A stretch of 64,000 bases of DNA from QIJE01 sp048541835. GTDB lineage: Bacteria > SZUA-79 > Acidulodesulfobacterales > Acidulodesulfobacteraceae. The stretch spans positions 434,001-498,000 of the forward strand of contig NZ_JBLEOY010000002.1 in NCBI RefSeq assembly GCF_048541835.1, written 5' to 3'. Shown here in pieces: positions 19,196 to 26,782 of this stretch; the stretch's first letter is position 1, and each line of letters begins with the position of its first letter. The notes below the pieces were generated by a model that was given only the letters and a program-made list of their open reading frames with translations, was not told where the DNA came from and did not search any database. The position numbers were made by a program, and so were the translations under genes.

Positions 19196-19472
19196 ATCTG
19201 CCTACAGAGAAAATACAAACGGATGAGGTAGTTCCATATATAGAGAAATTCAGACCGGCAATAGATAGGTTGGTACTTCATCTCGTAAACGACAGGATGC
19301 TAAGGAAGATTTCTACTGCAATCCCGGGAACGCAAGTATATATCTGAAAAGAGAAGTAATGAAAAAGCATTTCGCTGAATATGAAAAACATATGAACCGT
19401 GAATTCAGACATAATGAATCGGGGCAAAATACAACAATAAGAAAATATTCAGATGCAAATCTACGCAACTGA
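19196..19472 (+). pseudogene. cas1: cas1 C-terminal remnant fused to the cmr1 remnant
   Basis: The end of the open frame carrying Cmr1 sequence switches to DEVVPYIEKFRPAIDRLVLH, the C-terminal Cas1 signature (EEFRP.IADRLVL). After a frameshift near 19305 the sequence continues as EDFYCNPGN, then IYLKREVMKKHFAEYEKHM, again Cas1-like, and stops at 19470-19472. The first two thirds of Cas1 are missing, so a deletion joined the middle of cmr1 to the end of cas1. The exact junction is uncertain (about 19170-19230). Confidence 0.75.
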
Positions 19473-19488
19473 ACTCAGATAGATAATT

Positions 19489-19632
19489 ATGTTTTGTATA
19501 ATATCTTATGATACATCTAATGACAGGAAGAGAAACAAGATAGCAAAAACTCTCATTGATTTTGGCACAAGAGTGCAGTATAGTGTCTTTGAATACGTAA
19601 TAAATGATAAGCTTCTGATAAAACGTGCATAG
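19489..19632 (+). pseudogene. cas2: cas2 N-terminal remnant
   Basis: The 47-residue frame begins MFCIISYDTSNDRKRNKIAK and contains FGTRVQYSVFE, the first half of a Cas2 of the common YDI...DRR...GTRVQ.SVFE type, including the metal-binding Asp in SYD. The second half of the ~90-residue protein is gone. It follows the cas1 remnant by 16 bp, the normal cas1-cas2 order. It is unrelated in detail to the intact cas2 at 62.0 kb, which is of the type I-B kind. Confidence 0.82.
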
Positions 19633-19916
19633 GGGAGGTCTTAAAAGTGTCAGTAATTCCGGGTTACAGAAAAACAGGTTATAACCCGTTAATATTATTG
19701 GTCAAAAAAGGGGTACTGTCAGAAACACAGACTTGATGAATAAAGTATTGTGATGAGTGAAGGCCGTGAAGCGTTCCTATCAAAGAATTGTTCCCTTTTT
19801 TTGTAAAAATGTGCTTTGTTGAAATAAATATGTTTTTGATTTAATGAATTATTCCGGTATCATGGTATTCAGTTTAATAACTAATGTTATGCGTAGATAA
19901 AGCATAAGGAATTAAG

Positions 19917-21206
19917 ATGAGACATACAATTATTAATGGTGACAGTCGGCAAATGACTGAACTTGAAGATAAATCTATTGATCTAATTATCACCTCGCCG
20001 CCATATTGGCAACTAAAGGATTACGGAACTGAAAATCAGATCGGCTATAATGACAGTTACGAAGAATATATTAATAACTTAAATCTTGCATGGAAAGAAA
20101 GTTACAGGGTTTTAAATAACGGTTGTCGATTGTGTGTTAATATCGGAGACCAATTTGCACGAGCTGTATATTACGGAAGATATAAAGTAATACCTATTCG
20201 AACAGAAATTATTAAATTTTGTGAAGCTGTCGGATTTGATTATATGGGAGCTATAATTTGGCAAAAAAAGACAACATCAAATACTACCGGTGGAGCTTCA
20301 TTAATGGGAAGTTATCCAATGCCAAGAAATGGAATTTTATCTATTGATTATGAGTTTATTCTATTGTTCAAAAAACTCGGAACCCCAATAAAACCAAACA
20401 GAGAGTTAAAAGAACAATCAAAAATGACCAAAGAAGAATGGAAAGAATATTTTACAGGTCATTGGAATTTTGGTGGAACAAAACAAGACGGACATATAGC
20501 AATGTTTCCCGAAGAATTGCCAAAAAGACTTATTAAAATGTTTTCTTTTGTCGGAGATACAGTTCTTGACCCGTTTCTTGGCAGCGGAACAACTTCTCTT
20601 GCTGCAAAAAATCTGAATAGAAATTCTGTTGGTTATGAGATAAATTCTGACTTTATACCCCATATAAAGCATAAATTAAATATAAATCAAGACATTATTT
20701 TTAATTCTGATTATAGTGTTATAAAACAAGAAAAAATAAATACTAATTTTGAAAAAGAGATTGAAAAATCACCATATATTTTCAAAGACTTTCATAAATT
20801 CGACAAAAAGACCGACCCCAAAAAGCTTCAATTCGGATCGAAAATAGACCAAAACGGCTCAACAAAAAGAGAAGAATATTATTCAATAAAAGAAATAATT
20901 AGCCCTGAATTAATCAAATTAAATAACGATTTAGTTGTCCGACTTATTGGAGTTAAAGAAAAAAAGGAAGTTAATGAGAAAGCTGTGGCGTTTTTACAAC
21001 TCAAAACAAAAGGACAAAAAGTTTTTCTAAAATATGATGAAACAAAATATGATGAGAATAATCATTTAATGGTTTATTTATATTTGAAAAATAAAACTTT
21101 TCTCAACGCACACTTGATAAAAAACGGTCTTACAGATGTTGACACTATATTTAATTACAGGAATAAAGAAACATTTATTAAGTATTTAAACAAGAAAACG
21201 GTATAA
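19917..21206 (+). CDS. DNA methyltransferase (beta class) with SNase-like tail
   Basis: This 429-residue protein is an amino-methyltransferase with the catalytic motif first: TSPPYW (about residues 30-35), then the SAM-binding motif DPFLGSGTT (about 217-225). The S/T-S-PPY form is typical of N4-cytosine and some N6-adenine enzymes of restriction systems. Residues about 325-425 form an extra domain in which LNAHLIKNGLTDVD resembles the nuclease-fold (thermonuclease/SNase) motif; its catalytic residues are not clear. The gene overlaps the next by one base (TAATG), which codes a MjaI-type restriction enzyme, so it should protect the host at the MjaI-type site, probably CTAG. A ribosome site AAGGAATTAAG precedes the ATG. 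Confidence 0.85.
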   Translation: MRHTIINGDSRQMTELEDKSIDLIITSPPYWQLKDYGTENQIGYNDSYEEYINNLNLAWKESYRVLNNGCRLCVNIGDQFARAVYYGRYKVIPIRTEIIKFCEAVGFDYMGAIIWQKKTTSNTTGGASLMGSYPMPRNGILSIDYEFILLFKKLGTPIKPNRELKEQSKMTKEEWKEYFTGHWNFGGTKQDGHIAMFPEELPKRLIKMFSFVGDTVLDPFLGSGTTSLAAKNLNRNSVGYEINSDFIPHIKHKLNINQDIIFNSDYSVIKQEKINTNFEKEIEKSPYIFKDFHKFDKKTDPKKLQFGSKIDQNGSTKREEYYSIKEIISPELIKLNNDLVVRLIGVKEKKEVNEKAVAFLQLKTKGQKVFLKYDETKYDENNHLMVYLYLKNKTFLNAHLIKNGLTDVDTIFNYRNKETFIKYLNKKTV

Positions 21207-21919
21207 TGGCAAAGAAAGAATTTAACAAATATGCAAAACTTTTTGGAAAAAAGGAAAAAGTATTAAATTATACAAGCAACACTTACCAGCTTACAAGGCC
21301 TAACAAAGTTGACGCCGTTATGGCTTTAATCCGTGAATGTCAACCGAAAGCACTTAAAGAATGGGAAGAATTCTACTTTGAAAAAGCTTATATCAGGAAA
21401 AAAGATAGAGTTAAAATAACGAAAGAAACATTAGACGAACTTGGAGAAAGATTATATGCGAAAATAACTGAAGTCGTAATTCCGGAATGGACAGCAGCAT
21501 TTGAAGACTTAACACTGCAAAACTGTAAGGATTATATCTATGAAGTTACGATTGTTCGCACTTATGATGGATTTTTACTTGAGAAATCTGTTATTAATGA
21601 TGGACTTGCAAAAATATTTCCTGAAATTGAATTTGAAGAGAGCGACCCTGAATTAGACCACGCCGGTGATATTGATTATCTCGGCAAAGTTGGAGACAAA
21701 GCCTTTGGTATTCAAATAAAACCAATTACTGCAAATACAAATTTTGGGAATTATAAAATCACAGAAAGAATGAGTGTAAGTTTTCAAGAGTTTGAAGAAA
21801 AATTTGGCGGAAAAGTTTTTGTAATTTTCTCAACTCGAATTGATGATAGAAAGGTCATTAAAAACAAAGAAATTATTGAAGAAATAAAAACTGAAATTGA
21901 GAGATTGAAGAACGCATAA
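21206..21919 (+). CDS. MjaI-family type II restriction endonuclease
   Basis: The 237-residue product resembles restriction endonucleases of the MjaI family (founding member cuts CTAG). It contains a PD-(D/E)XK-like core: an Asp-rich strand DIDYLGKVGDKAFGIQIKPI in which Asp and the QxK doublet would bind metal, followed by NFGNYKITERMSVSFQEFEE and a closing strand VFVIFSTR. Start codon and stop codon of the preceding methylase overlap, so the two are translated together, as expected for a type II pair. The recognition site is inferred from the family only. Nothing in the frame suggests damage. Confidence 0.72.
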   Translation: MAKKEFNKYAKLFGKKEKVLNYTSNTYQLTRPNKVDAVMALIRECQPKALKEWEEFYFEKAYIRKKDRVKITKETLDELGERLYAKITEVVIPEWTAAFEDLTLQNCKDYIYEVTIVRTYDGFLLEKSVINDGLAKIFPEIEFEESDPELDHAGDIDYLGKVGDKAFGIQIKPITANTNFGNYKITERMSVSFQEFEEKFGGKVFVIFSTRIDDRKVIKNKEIIEEIKTEIERLKNA

Positions 21920-22045
21920 CAAGTGGCTGCATCTGACGCCATCCCGCTACGCCTGATATCTAATCGCTCAAAACGGCGATCCACAAAAAGAGCCAATTAC
22001 CTTTGCCCTGCAAACCCGTAAGCAGGAGCTTTTGATCGTTTGCAA

Positions 22046-23029
22046 CTAATTGCCCGAATGGATGCCTGTAAGCGCCTCAGAGAGTCCGAAAGGGTTATTT
22101 TCTTCAATTTTGCTTACTCCATACCCGACCGCTGTTTTTGCCCCGATACCATGTTCAAATAAAGCATTTTTAACACATTCTTTAGTAACTTCTAAAATAT
22201 TCCCTTTCTTGCCTCCCGGCTCTATCTCTCTATCGTCTTTTATTTTAACGCCGATATAGATGTCAAACTTTACATTTTCAAGCGTGAGGAAAAATATTGG
22301 TATTGGGTTCTGATCGTCGGTTGGCCATTTTTCCTTACCACTGTAATATTCTGGATAGTGAGGGTTCATGATGTCAAGTTTAATTTTATCGTTACGCAGG
22401 TTCACCGGGAAGGCATCAAAAAATATGACGGCACCCTTACGCTCCTCTTTGAAGAAACTATCTTTAGTGCAACCGAATATCGTACAAAAGTCCTCATTCT
22501 CTAAAGCTTTCTTTTCTTGTAGTTTACCAATATTTTCCGGGGTTTTGCATTCTTCTATTTCCTTTGGTGATAACGAGAAATGCTTTGTTATACTCCAGTT
22601 CCTCGTTACCCCCTTTAACGCGCTGCCGGGAATGTATGGAATGCCGTAGATGTGATGCAGTGTCATGGACGTCTCGTATACCGATTCGTTGCCAAGACCG
22701 ATAACCATGCGCCAATCTGGAGTAAATTCTAGACATTCAATCTTATAACCACTAAGCTTAAGAGACTTTACTATATTTGCATGGTTGTTTTCGATATCGT
22801 TGAGTGATTTTTCGTTAAAGGCTGGCGTTAATTTTATATCGGGAATATTTTTATTTTTTTTTTGATAAAGCTTAAATTTACCTTTATCAAACCTTGCGGC
22901 TTTATTGAGTTTTAAAGCAAAATTATCTATATCAGTTATCTTAAGCTTTTTTCTCGTGTCGATTGGTAGCTTTGTATTATTGAAGGTTATATCATCTAAA
23001 AAATCTTCTTCTTTTTGATCTTTAGTCAT
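22046..23029 (-). CDS. cmr6: Type III-B RAMP protein Cmr6
   Basis: Cmr6 is a Cas7-like subunit that caps the Cmr backbone near the 3' end of the crRNA. The 327-residue protein has the Cmr6 core LEFTPDWRMVIGLGNESVYETS, followed by HHIYGIPYIPGSALKGVTR, where the PGSALKG loop is the RAMP glycine-rich motif, and a C-terminal ALFEHGIGAKTAVGYG. It is the last gene of the operon; its ATG overlaps the stop of cmr5 (TAATG). Reading frame and motifs are intact. Confidence 0.92.
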   Translation of the reverse strand: MTKDQKEEDFLDDITFNNTKLPIDTRKKLKITDIDNFALKLNKAARFDKGKFKLYQKKNKNIPDIKLTPAFNEKSLNDIENNHANIVKSLKLSGYKIECLEFTPDWRMVIGLGNESVYETSMTLHHIYGIPYIPGSALKGVTRNWSITKHFSLSPKEIEECKTPENIGKLQEKKALENEDFCTIFGCTKDSFFKEERKGAVIFFDAFPVNLRNDKIKLDIMNPHYPEYYSGKEKWPTDDQNPIPIFFLTLENVKFDIYIGVKIKDDREIEPGGKKGNILEVTKECVKNALFEHGIGAKTAVGYGVSKIEENNPFGLSEALTGIHSGN

Positions 23030-23454
23030 TATTCTCCCTCTTCCTTTACCATTCCCTCAGAAAAACGTTTTAGCCAGTTTAAAAAGGCTAAAGTTTCGAT
23101 GGTTAGCATGCGGTATTTTTGTGATTCTTGTTTAACTATAGAGTCAATCAGTTCTTCTTCTTTCTTCAGTTTAATTTTTATTAGAGGAGATTCTTCTGTC
23201 AGCCATTTTTGTATATCTTCATATAATTTTCTATAAGCTTGTTTCTCCGGCGAATCTATTTTATTCTTATTATTTTTCTTGGCGAAGACAAACGTTAAAG
23301 CCGCTCCGAGTCCATTTGTTTTTATCATCATCGGAAGCTTCTTTACATAAGCAGAATACTTAGGCATAATATTTTCTTGCGTTGCCATTTTCGCACACTT
23401 ATAAGCGAAACTGGCACGCTTTTGTTCCATGTTACCAATTATTGTTTCAGGCAT
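23029..23454 (-). CDS. cmr5: Type III-B small subunit Cmr5 (Cas11)
   Basis: Cmr5 is the small helical subunit of the Cmr complex, forming the minor filament beside Cmr4. The 141-residue product is alpha-helical in appearance, beginning with MEQKRASFAYKCAKMATQE and containing KKLPMMIKTNGLGAALTFVF, which is the typical Cmr5 block (LP.MI..NGLG..L.F). It starts eight bases inside the end of cmr4 and stops at the start of cmr6, so the three are translationally coupled. Confidence 0.92.
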   Translation of the reverse strand: MPETIIGNMEQKRASFAYKCAKMATQENIMPKYSAYVKKLPMMIKTNGLGAALTFVFAKKNNKNKIDSPEKQAYRKLYEDIQKWLTEESPLIKIKLKKEEELIDSIVKQESQKYRMLTIETLAFLNWLKRFSEGMVKEEGE

Positions 23455-24418
23455 TATTCACCTCCTTCCATGATACGGTTTTTACCAGCCCCTTACCGAT
23501 TGTTGCGTTGCCCCCGACCTGGATAACAGTAGGCAGGAATGTGGTAAAGAATTCGAGGATCGCTTCCTCTTGTTTATTTTTTTTAAATACTTTTGATTCA
23601 TGATCTTTTTTATGATACGCCGTACTCGCCATCGCGAGAGAATACATGACGGTCTCGGTGGGGAGGTACTCTTCTGTGAAGAGAGCGCCGGGCTGCGCCG
23701 TACCGGTTTCATTGTTTATCTTATTCCTGGTAATCACCTCAGTCGAGAGGTTGACAATGTCAGAGAAGTCGTCGTCAGTGAGGATGACGAGGCGATTGTT
23801 TATATCATAAATGCCTAACGATTCAAGTTTTGCAGCAATTGTTTTTGTATATTCACTACATTTAACATTGAATAAATACTCTTCAAGGATAATGCTTTCT
23901 TCTATGGTCAAATATTCTAAGTTTGCAACAGTATTTTCCGCTGGTAAGCCCTTTAACCAGTCAATTTTGCAATTTTCACATATTTTAAAATCCTCCCTGA
24001 ACCGTTTCAACACTGCGCGGCATGTGATCCACGCAAACACCCCTTTCATCGACTTTACCGGGAATAAAAGCAGGCGCGCATCAGTGATCGCGAGTGATGC
24101 AGCGCGGTCGTTGTTTTCATCAGGACCAAAGAGGGTATCGATAGCCTCGCTAAAATCTTCATAAGAAAGCTCCTTTATGTCTTTTAAATTAGTTGCGAGA
24201 TTCTTAACGCGATCATCTGCAAATGATTTGGCCGTTTTATCCAGATACTCATTGAACACTTCCCTTATTGCTCCTTTTAGGCTTGAACCCTCTATTTTCG
24301 GAAAGCCTGTGTGCCGCTCGCGCTGGATAGGCTGGTCGATTACACCAAGCTCACTACCGCTACCGGCGTGCAGTGGTGAGAGCGCTATCAAAAAAAACGG
24401 TTTAGCTGTTTTAAACAT
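23447..24418 (-). CDS. cmr4: Type III-B backbone RNase Cmr4 (Cas7)
   Basis: Cmr4 forms the repeated backbone of the Cmr complex and cuts the bound target RNA at 6-nt intervals. The 323-residue protein has the family start PFFLIALSPLHAGSG and GVIDQPIQRERHTGFPKIEG; Asp28 in IDQPIQRE is at the position of the catalytic Asp in characterised Cmr4, so the RNase should be active. SSLKGAIRE is the glycine-rich RAMP loop. Later ARLLLFPVKSMKGVFAWIT is a strong Cmr4 mark. It follows the CARF-nuclease gene by 24 bp and overlaps cmr5. Confidence 0.94.
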   Translation of the reverse strand: MFKTAKPFFLIALSPLHAGSGSELGVIDQPIQRERHTGFPKIEGSSLKGAIREVFNEYLDKTAKSFADDRVKNLATNLKDIKELSYEDFSEAIDTLFGPDENNDRAASLAITDARLLLFPVKSMKGVFAWITCRAVLKRFREDFKICENCKIDWLKGLPAENTVANLEYLTIEESIILEEYLFNVKCSEYTKTIAAKLESLGIYDINNRLVILTDDDFSDIVNLSTEVITRNKINNETGTAQPGALFTEEYLPTETVMYSLAMASTAYHKKDHESKVFKKNKQEEAILEFFTTFLPTVIQVGGNATIGKGLVKTVSWKEVNNA

Positions 24419-24442
24419 TTTGTATCTCCTTTATTGTTCATT

Positions 24443-25666
24443 TTATATTTTAAGTTTATCTGTTAAATACTCTTCAAGCTTATCAATTCCCCAGACTTTT
24501 AATGTCGCCCTTTTTGCAGCACTAATGGTGCTTCTTAAAACTTTAGTCGTATCTTCATTGCCTACAATTTCTTTGATTTCATTTTCCTTTAGCGGTACTA
24601 TCAGTATCGGCAATCCATAAATGCCACTGACAGCGTAAGTTGAGTACTTTGTGCTCTTGGCGACATCACTGGACATAGAGCCGGTTTTCAGCTCAAATAT
24701 TATCAATTTACCCGAAGATGTGGCCAAAACTATATCCAATTCATCGATTTGACGATTATTTGCCCCCCCCATCTCTTTATCAGAAAAGCTTATTTTATGT
24801 GAGACTATCATTTCATTTACAGGTAATTTTTTGTCAATGATAATCTCTTTTATTTTTGCCGCCACCATAAATTCAAATGGCTTTCCGAAAGCGCCTGTTT
24901 TCTCATCTTTTAGTTCATTTAATAAATAATCATTAATATTATTATTGTCCTTAAAATTATCAAAGTTTTCAGAACCCTTTTTATTCGCTGCTAAACACTT
25001 TTTTCTAAAATCATCATTATTGACCAGACGTTCAAATGAAGGAATTAATTCATTAAGAGGCGTTAATTTCTTGCTATATTTATTTGCTTTGACCTCACCA
25101 TCTCCATTTGAAAAGTTTACTTTATAATCAAAATTATTTGAATGTTCTTCAAACCCCATAAGTCGTAACGCTAAATCAACAGTTATTTCTTTTAGGTCAG
25201 CGCTAAACTCATCTCTCACCTTTTGGGATGGCTTATCTTTTTCACTTTTAAAAACAAATATTCTATTTGAGTTGCCCTCAATGTAGCATAAGTAATCACC
25301 TTCTCTTTCGCAGAAGATTTTGTTTATCGCTAACAATAAGTGCCTTTGACCCCCGGTTATGTTCCATAGTATTGGACCGCTTATATCTTTTAGCTTATCT
25401 TGTATTTCTTTTGTCATATTATTAATTGACTCTAAGTTATCATTATTAATGATTATATCCTTTATTTTATCTTTACCCACAATGCTTTTAAGATTGTTAT
25501 CCCAATGCTCATTTTCACTGATCCATTTTTTTTTGTTCCCTGTTTCCCCAAACGTTACATTGTACACTTCTTCTGCGTTAAACTTTTTAATGGTAATGTA
25601 ATTCACCATCTGGTTTAGTGTTGAGCAGATTACTTGTATTGTTGGCAAACTATTTTCGTTGCTCAT
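24443..25666 (-). CDS. CARF-PD-(D/E)XK effector, Card1/Can2-like
   Basis: This 407-residue protein looks like a cyclic-oligoadenylate-activated nuclease of the Card1/Can2 (DUF1887) type. The N-terminal half is CARF-like, with the ligand-site motif WNITGGQRHLLLAI at residues 101-114. The C-terminal half has GKPFEFMVAAKI (Glu265), then DELDIVLATSSGKLIIFELK, in which Asp311, Glu325 and Lys327 make a PD-(D/E)XK site. When Cas10 makes the messenger after target-RNA binding, such enzymes cut DNA and/or RNA non-specifically. It is embedded between cmr3 and cmr4 with gaps of 15 and 24 bp, so it is expressed with the complex. The exact messenger (cA4 or other) cannot be told from sequence. Confidence 0.85.
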   Translation of the reverse strand: MSNENSLPTIQVICSTLNQMVNYITIKKFNAEEVYNVTFGETGNKKKWISENEHWDNNLKSIVGKDKIKDIIINNDNLESINNMTKEIQDKLKDISGPILWNITGGQRHLLLAINKIFCEREGDYLCYIEGNSNRIFVFKSEKDKPSQKVRDEFSADLKEITVDLALRLMGFEEHSNNFDYKVNFSNGDGEVKANKYSKKLTPLNELIPSFERLVNNDDFRKKCLAANKKGSENFDNFKDNNNINDYLLNELKDEKTGAFGKPFEFMVAAKIKEIIIDKKLPVNEMIVSHKISFSDKEMGGANNRQIDELDIVLATSSGKLIIFELKTGSMSSDVAKSTKYSTYAVSGIYGLPILIVPLKENEIKEIVGNEDTTKVLRSTISAAKRATLKVWGIDKLEEYLTDKLKI

Positions 25667-25681
25667 ATTTTCTCCATTAAT

Positions 25682-26782
25682 TTAATTGCATGCTGCTACA
25701 AAAGCAAATCCGAAACCTTCATGGCTTCTTTTGCCATGGTTTTTGAGGTGTATATTAGCTAAATCATCTACAGATACGTCTCCTAATTCATAATAAAATA
25801 CAGATCCCGCCGGAATTGCTTTGTACATCGGCTTATGCCACCTCTTATTCATGTCCCAGCCACCTGCCAAAACAGGTTTACCAATAGAAGCGGCAACAGG
25901 TTTTATCTTAACACCTTTAAATGTCGGCAGCCAGCCGCTATCAAAAATAGCGGGGGTTAAAAAAATAACTTTGAACAATTTGCGGGCAGTAATTAGATCT
26001 TCAATTTGAGATAAGTTAAACTTATCATTATCCCATAAGCCGTCATCACTTCCTTCAACGATAGCGCCTTTCCCCTCCGATCCTACTTTTATTATTTTAG
26101 TCAGCTCCTCAAAATTGCTTATTCCGTCAAGCTCGACGCTTATCGAAGTATCCTCTTTGAACCTGTTCATGTTTGCTCGATATAAAGCCCCCTCTTTTGC
26201 AGTGTGGTCGTGTTCCCTGGCGATTCCAACCTTCGGCTCTAAAGCGACAAAAAAATTAACATTTCGTAAATCATAAATTTTATGTATTCCATGAAAATAG
26301 TATTCAAGCATTGTTTCTGACATGAAGTAATCGCCTGCATCTGCTTTTTTCAAGTCATTATCTTCAGTGCCGATTAAGTGTTTTATACTGCTCGCATTTT
26401 TGGTAAGGGAATATTCAGCATTATCTACAGCCTCAAGCGGAGCAAGCATTCTACCGTGACTCTTATCGGTTGAGGAAATACCTATATCCAGCGGCATGGG
26501 GTAATATCGGCAGTATGAGCGATTTAATGCTAACGATCTTATTTTAAAACTGCCGGAGTAATCGTCCTCTACTGCTCTACCTATTTTAGTTTCCATATCA
26601 CCCTTAAGAAAACTTTCAAGCCCGTTTTCCTGTTGAAATATATAACAGGATCTGATTGCTCCGAAAATAGTGGACGGCAGAGGAGGGAATATTCCATTCG
26701 CGACTGTATCCACCCCCATGCGGAAAGGTTTGCCGTCGCCGAAGAATAATGTATCAAGAGGTTTCAGTTTCAGTACTGTCAT
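25682..26782 (-). CDS. cmr3: Type III-B RAMP protein Cmr3 (Cas5)
   Basis: Cmr3 is the Cas5-like subunit that binds the 5' handle of the crRNA together with Cas10. I place the start at ATG 26782, giving 366 residues, because it begins with the family opening LKLKPLDTLFFGDGKPF; a longer frame upstream lies inside cmr2. FPPLPSTIFGAIRSCY is the second mark of Cmr3. The C-terminus has AGSVFYYELG and SHEGFGFAFV, the usual glycine-rich RAMP end. The gene overlaps the end of cmr2 by 29 bp. It looks intact. Confidence 0.93.
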   Translation of the reverse strand: MTVLKLKPLDTLFFGDGKPFRMGVDTVANGIFPPLPSTIFGAIRSCYIFQQENGLESFLKGDMETKIGRAVEDDYSGSFKIRSLALNRSYCRYYPMPLDIGISSTDKSHGRMLAPLEAVDNAEYSLTKNASSIKHLIGTEDNDLKKADAGDYFMSETMLEYYFHGIHKIYDLRNVNFFVALEPKVGIAREHDHTAKEGALYRANMNRFKEDTSISVELDGISNFEELTKIIKVGSEGKGAIVEGSDDGLWDNDKFNLSQIEDLITARKLFKVIFLTPAIFDSGWLPTFKGVKIKPVAASIGKPVLAGGWDMNKRWHKPMYKAIPAGSVFYYELGDVSVDDLANIHLKNHGKRSHEGFGFAFVAACN

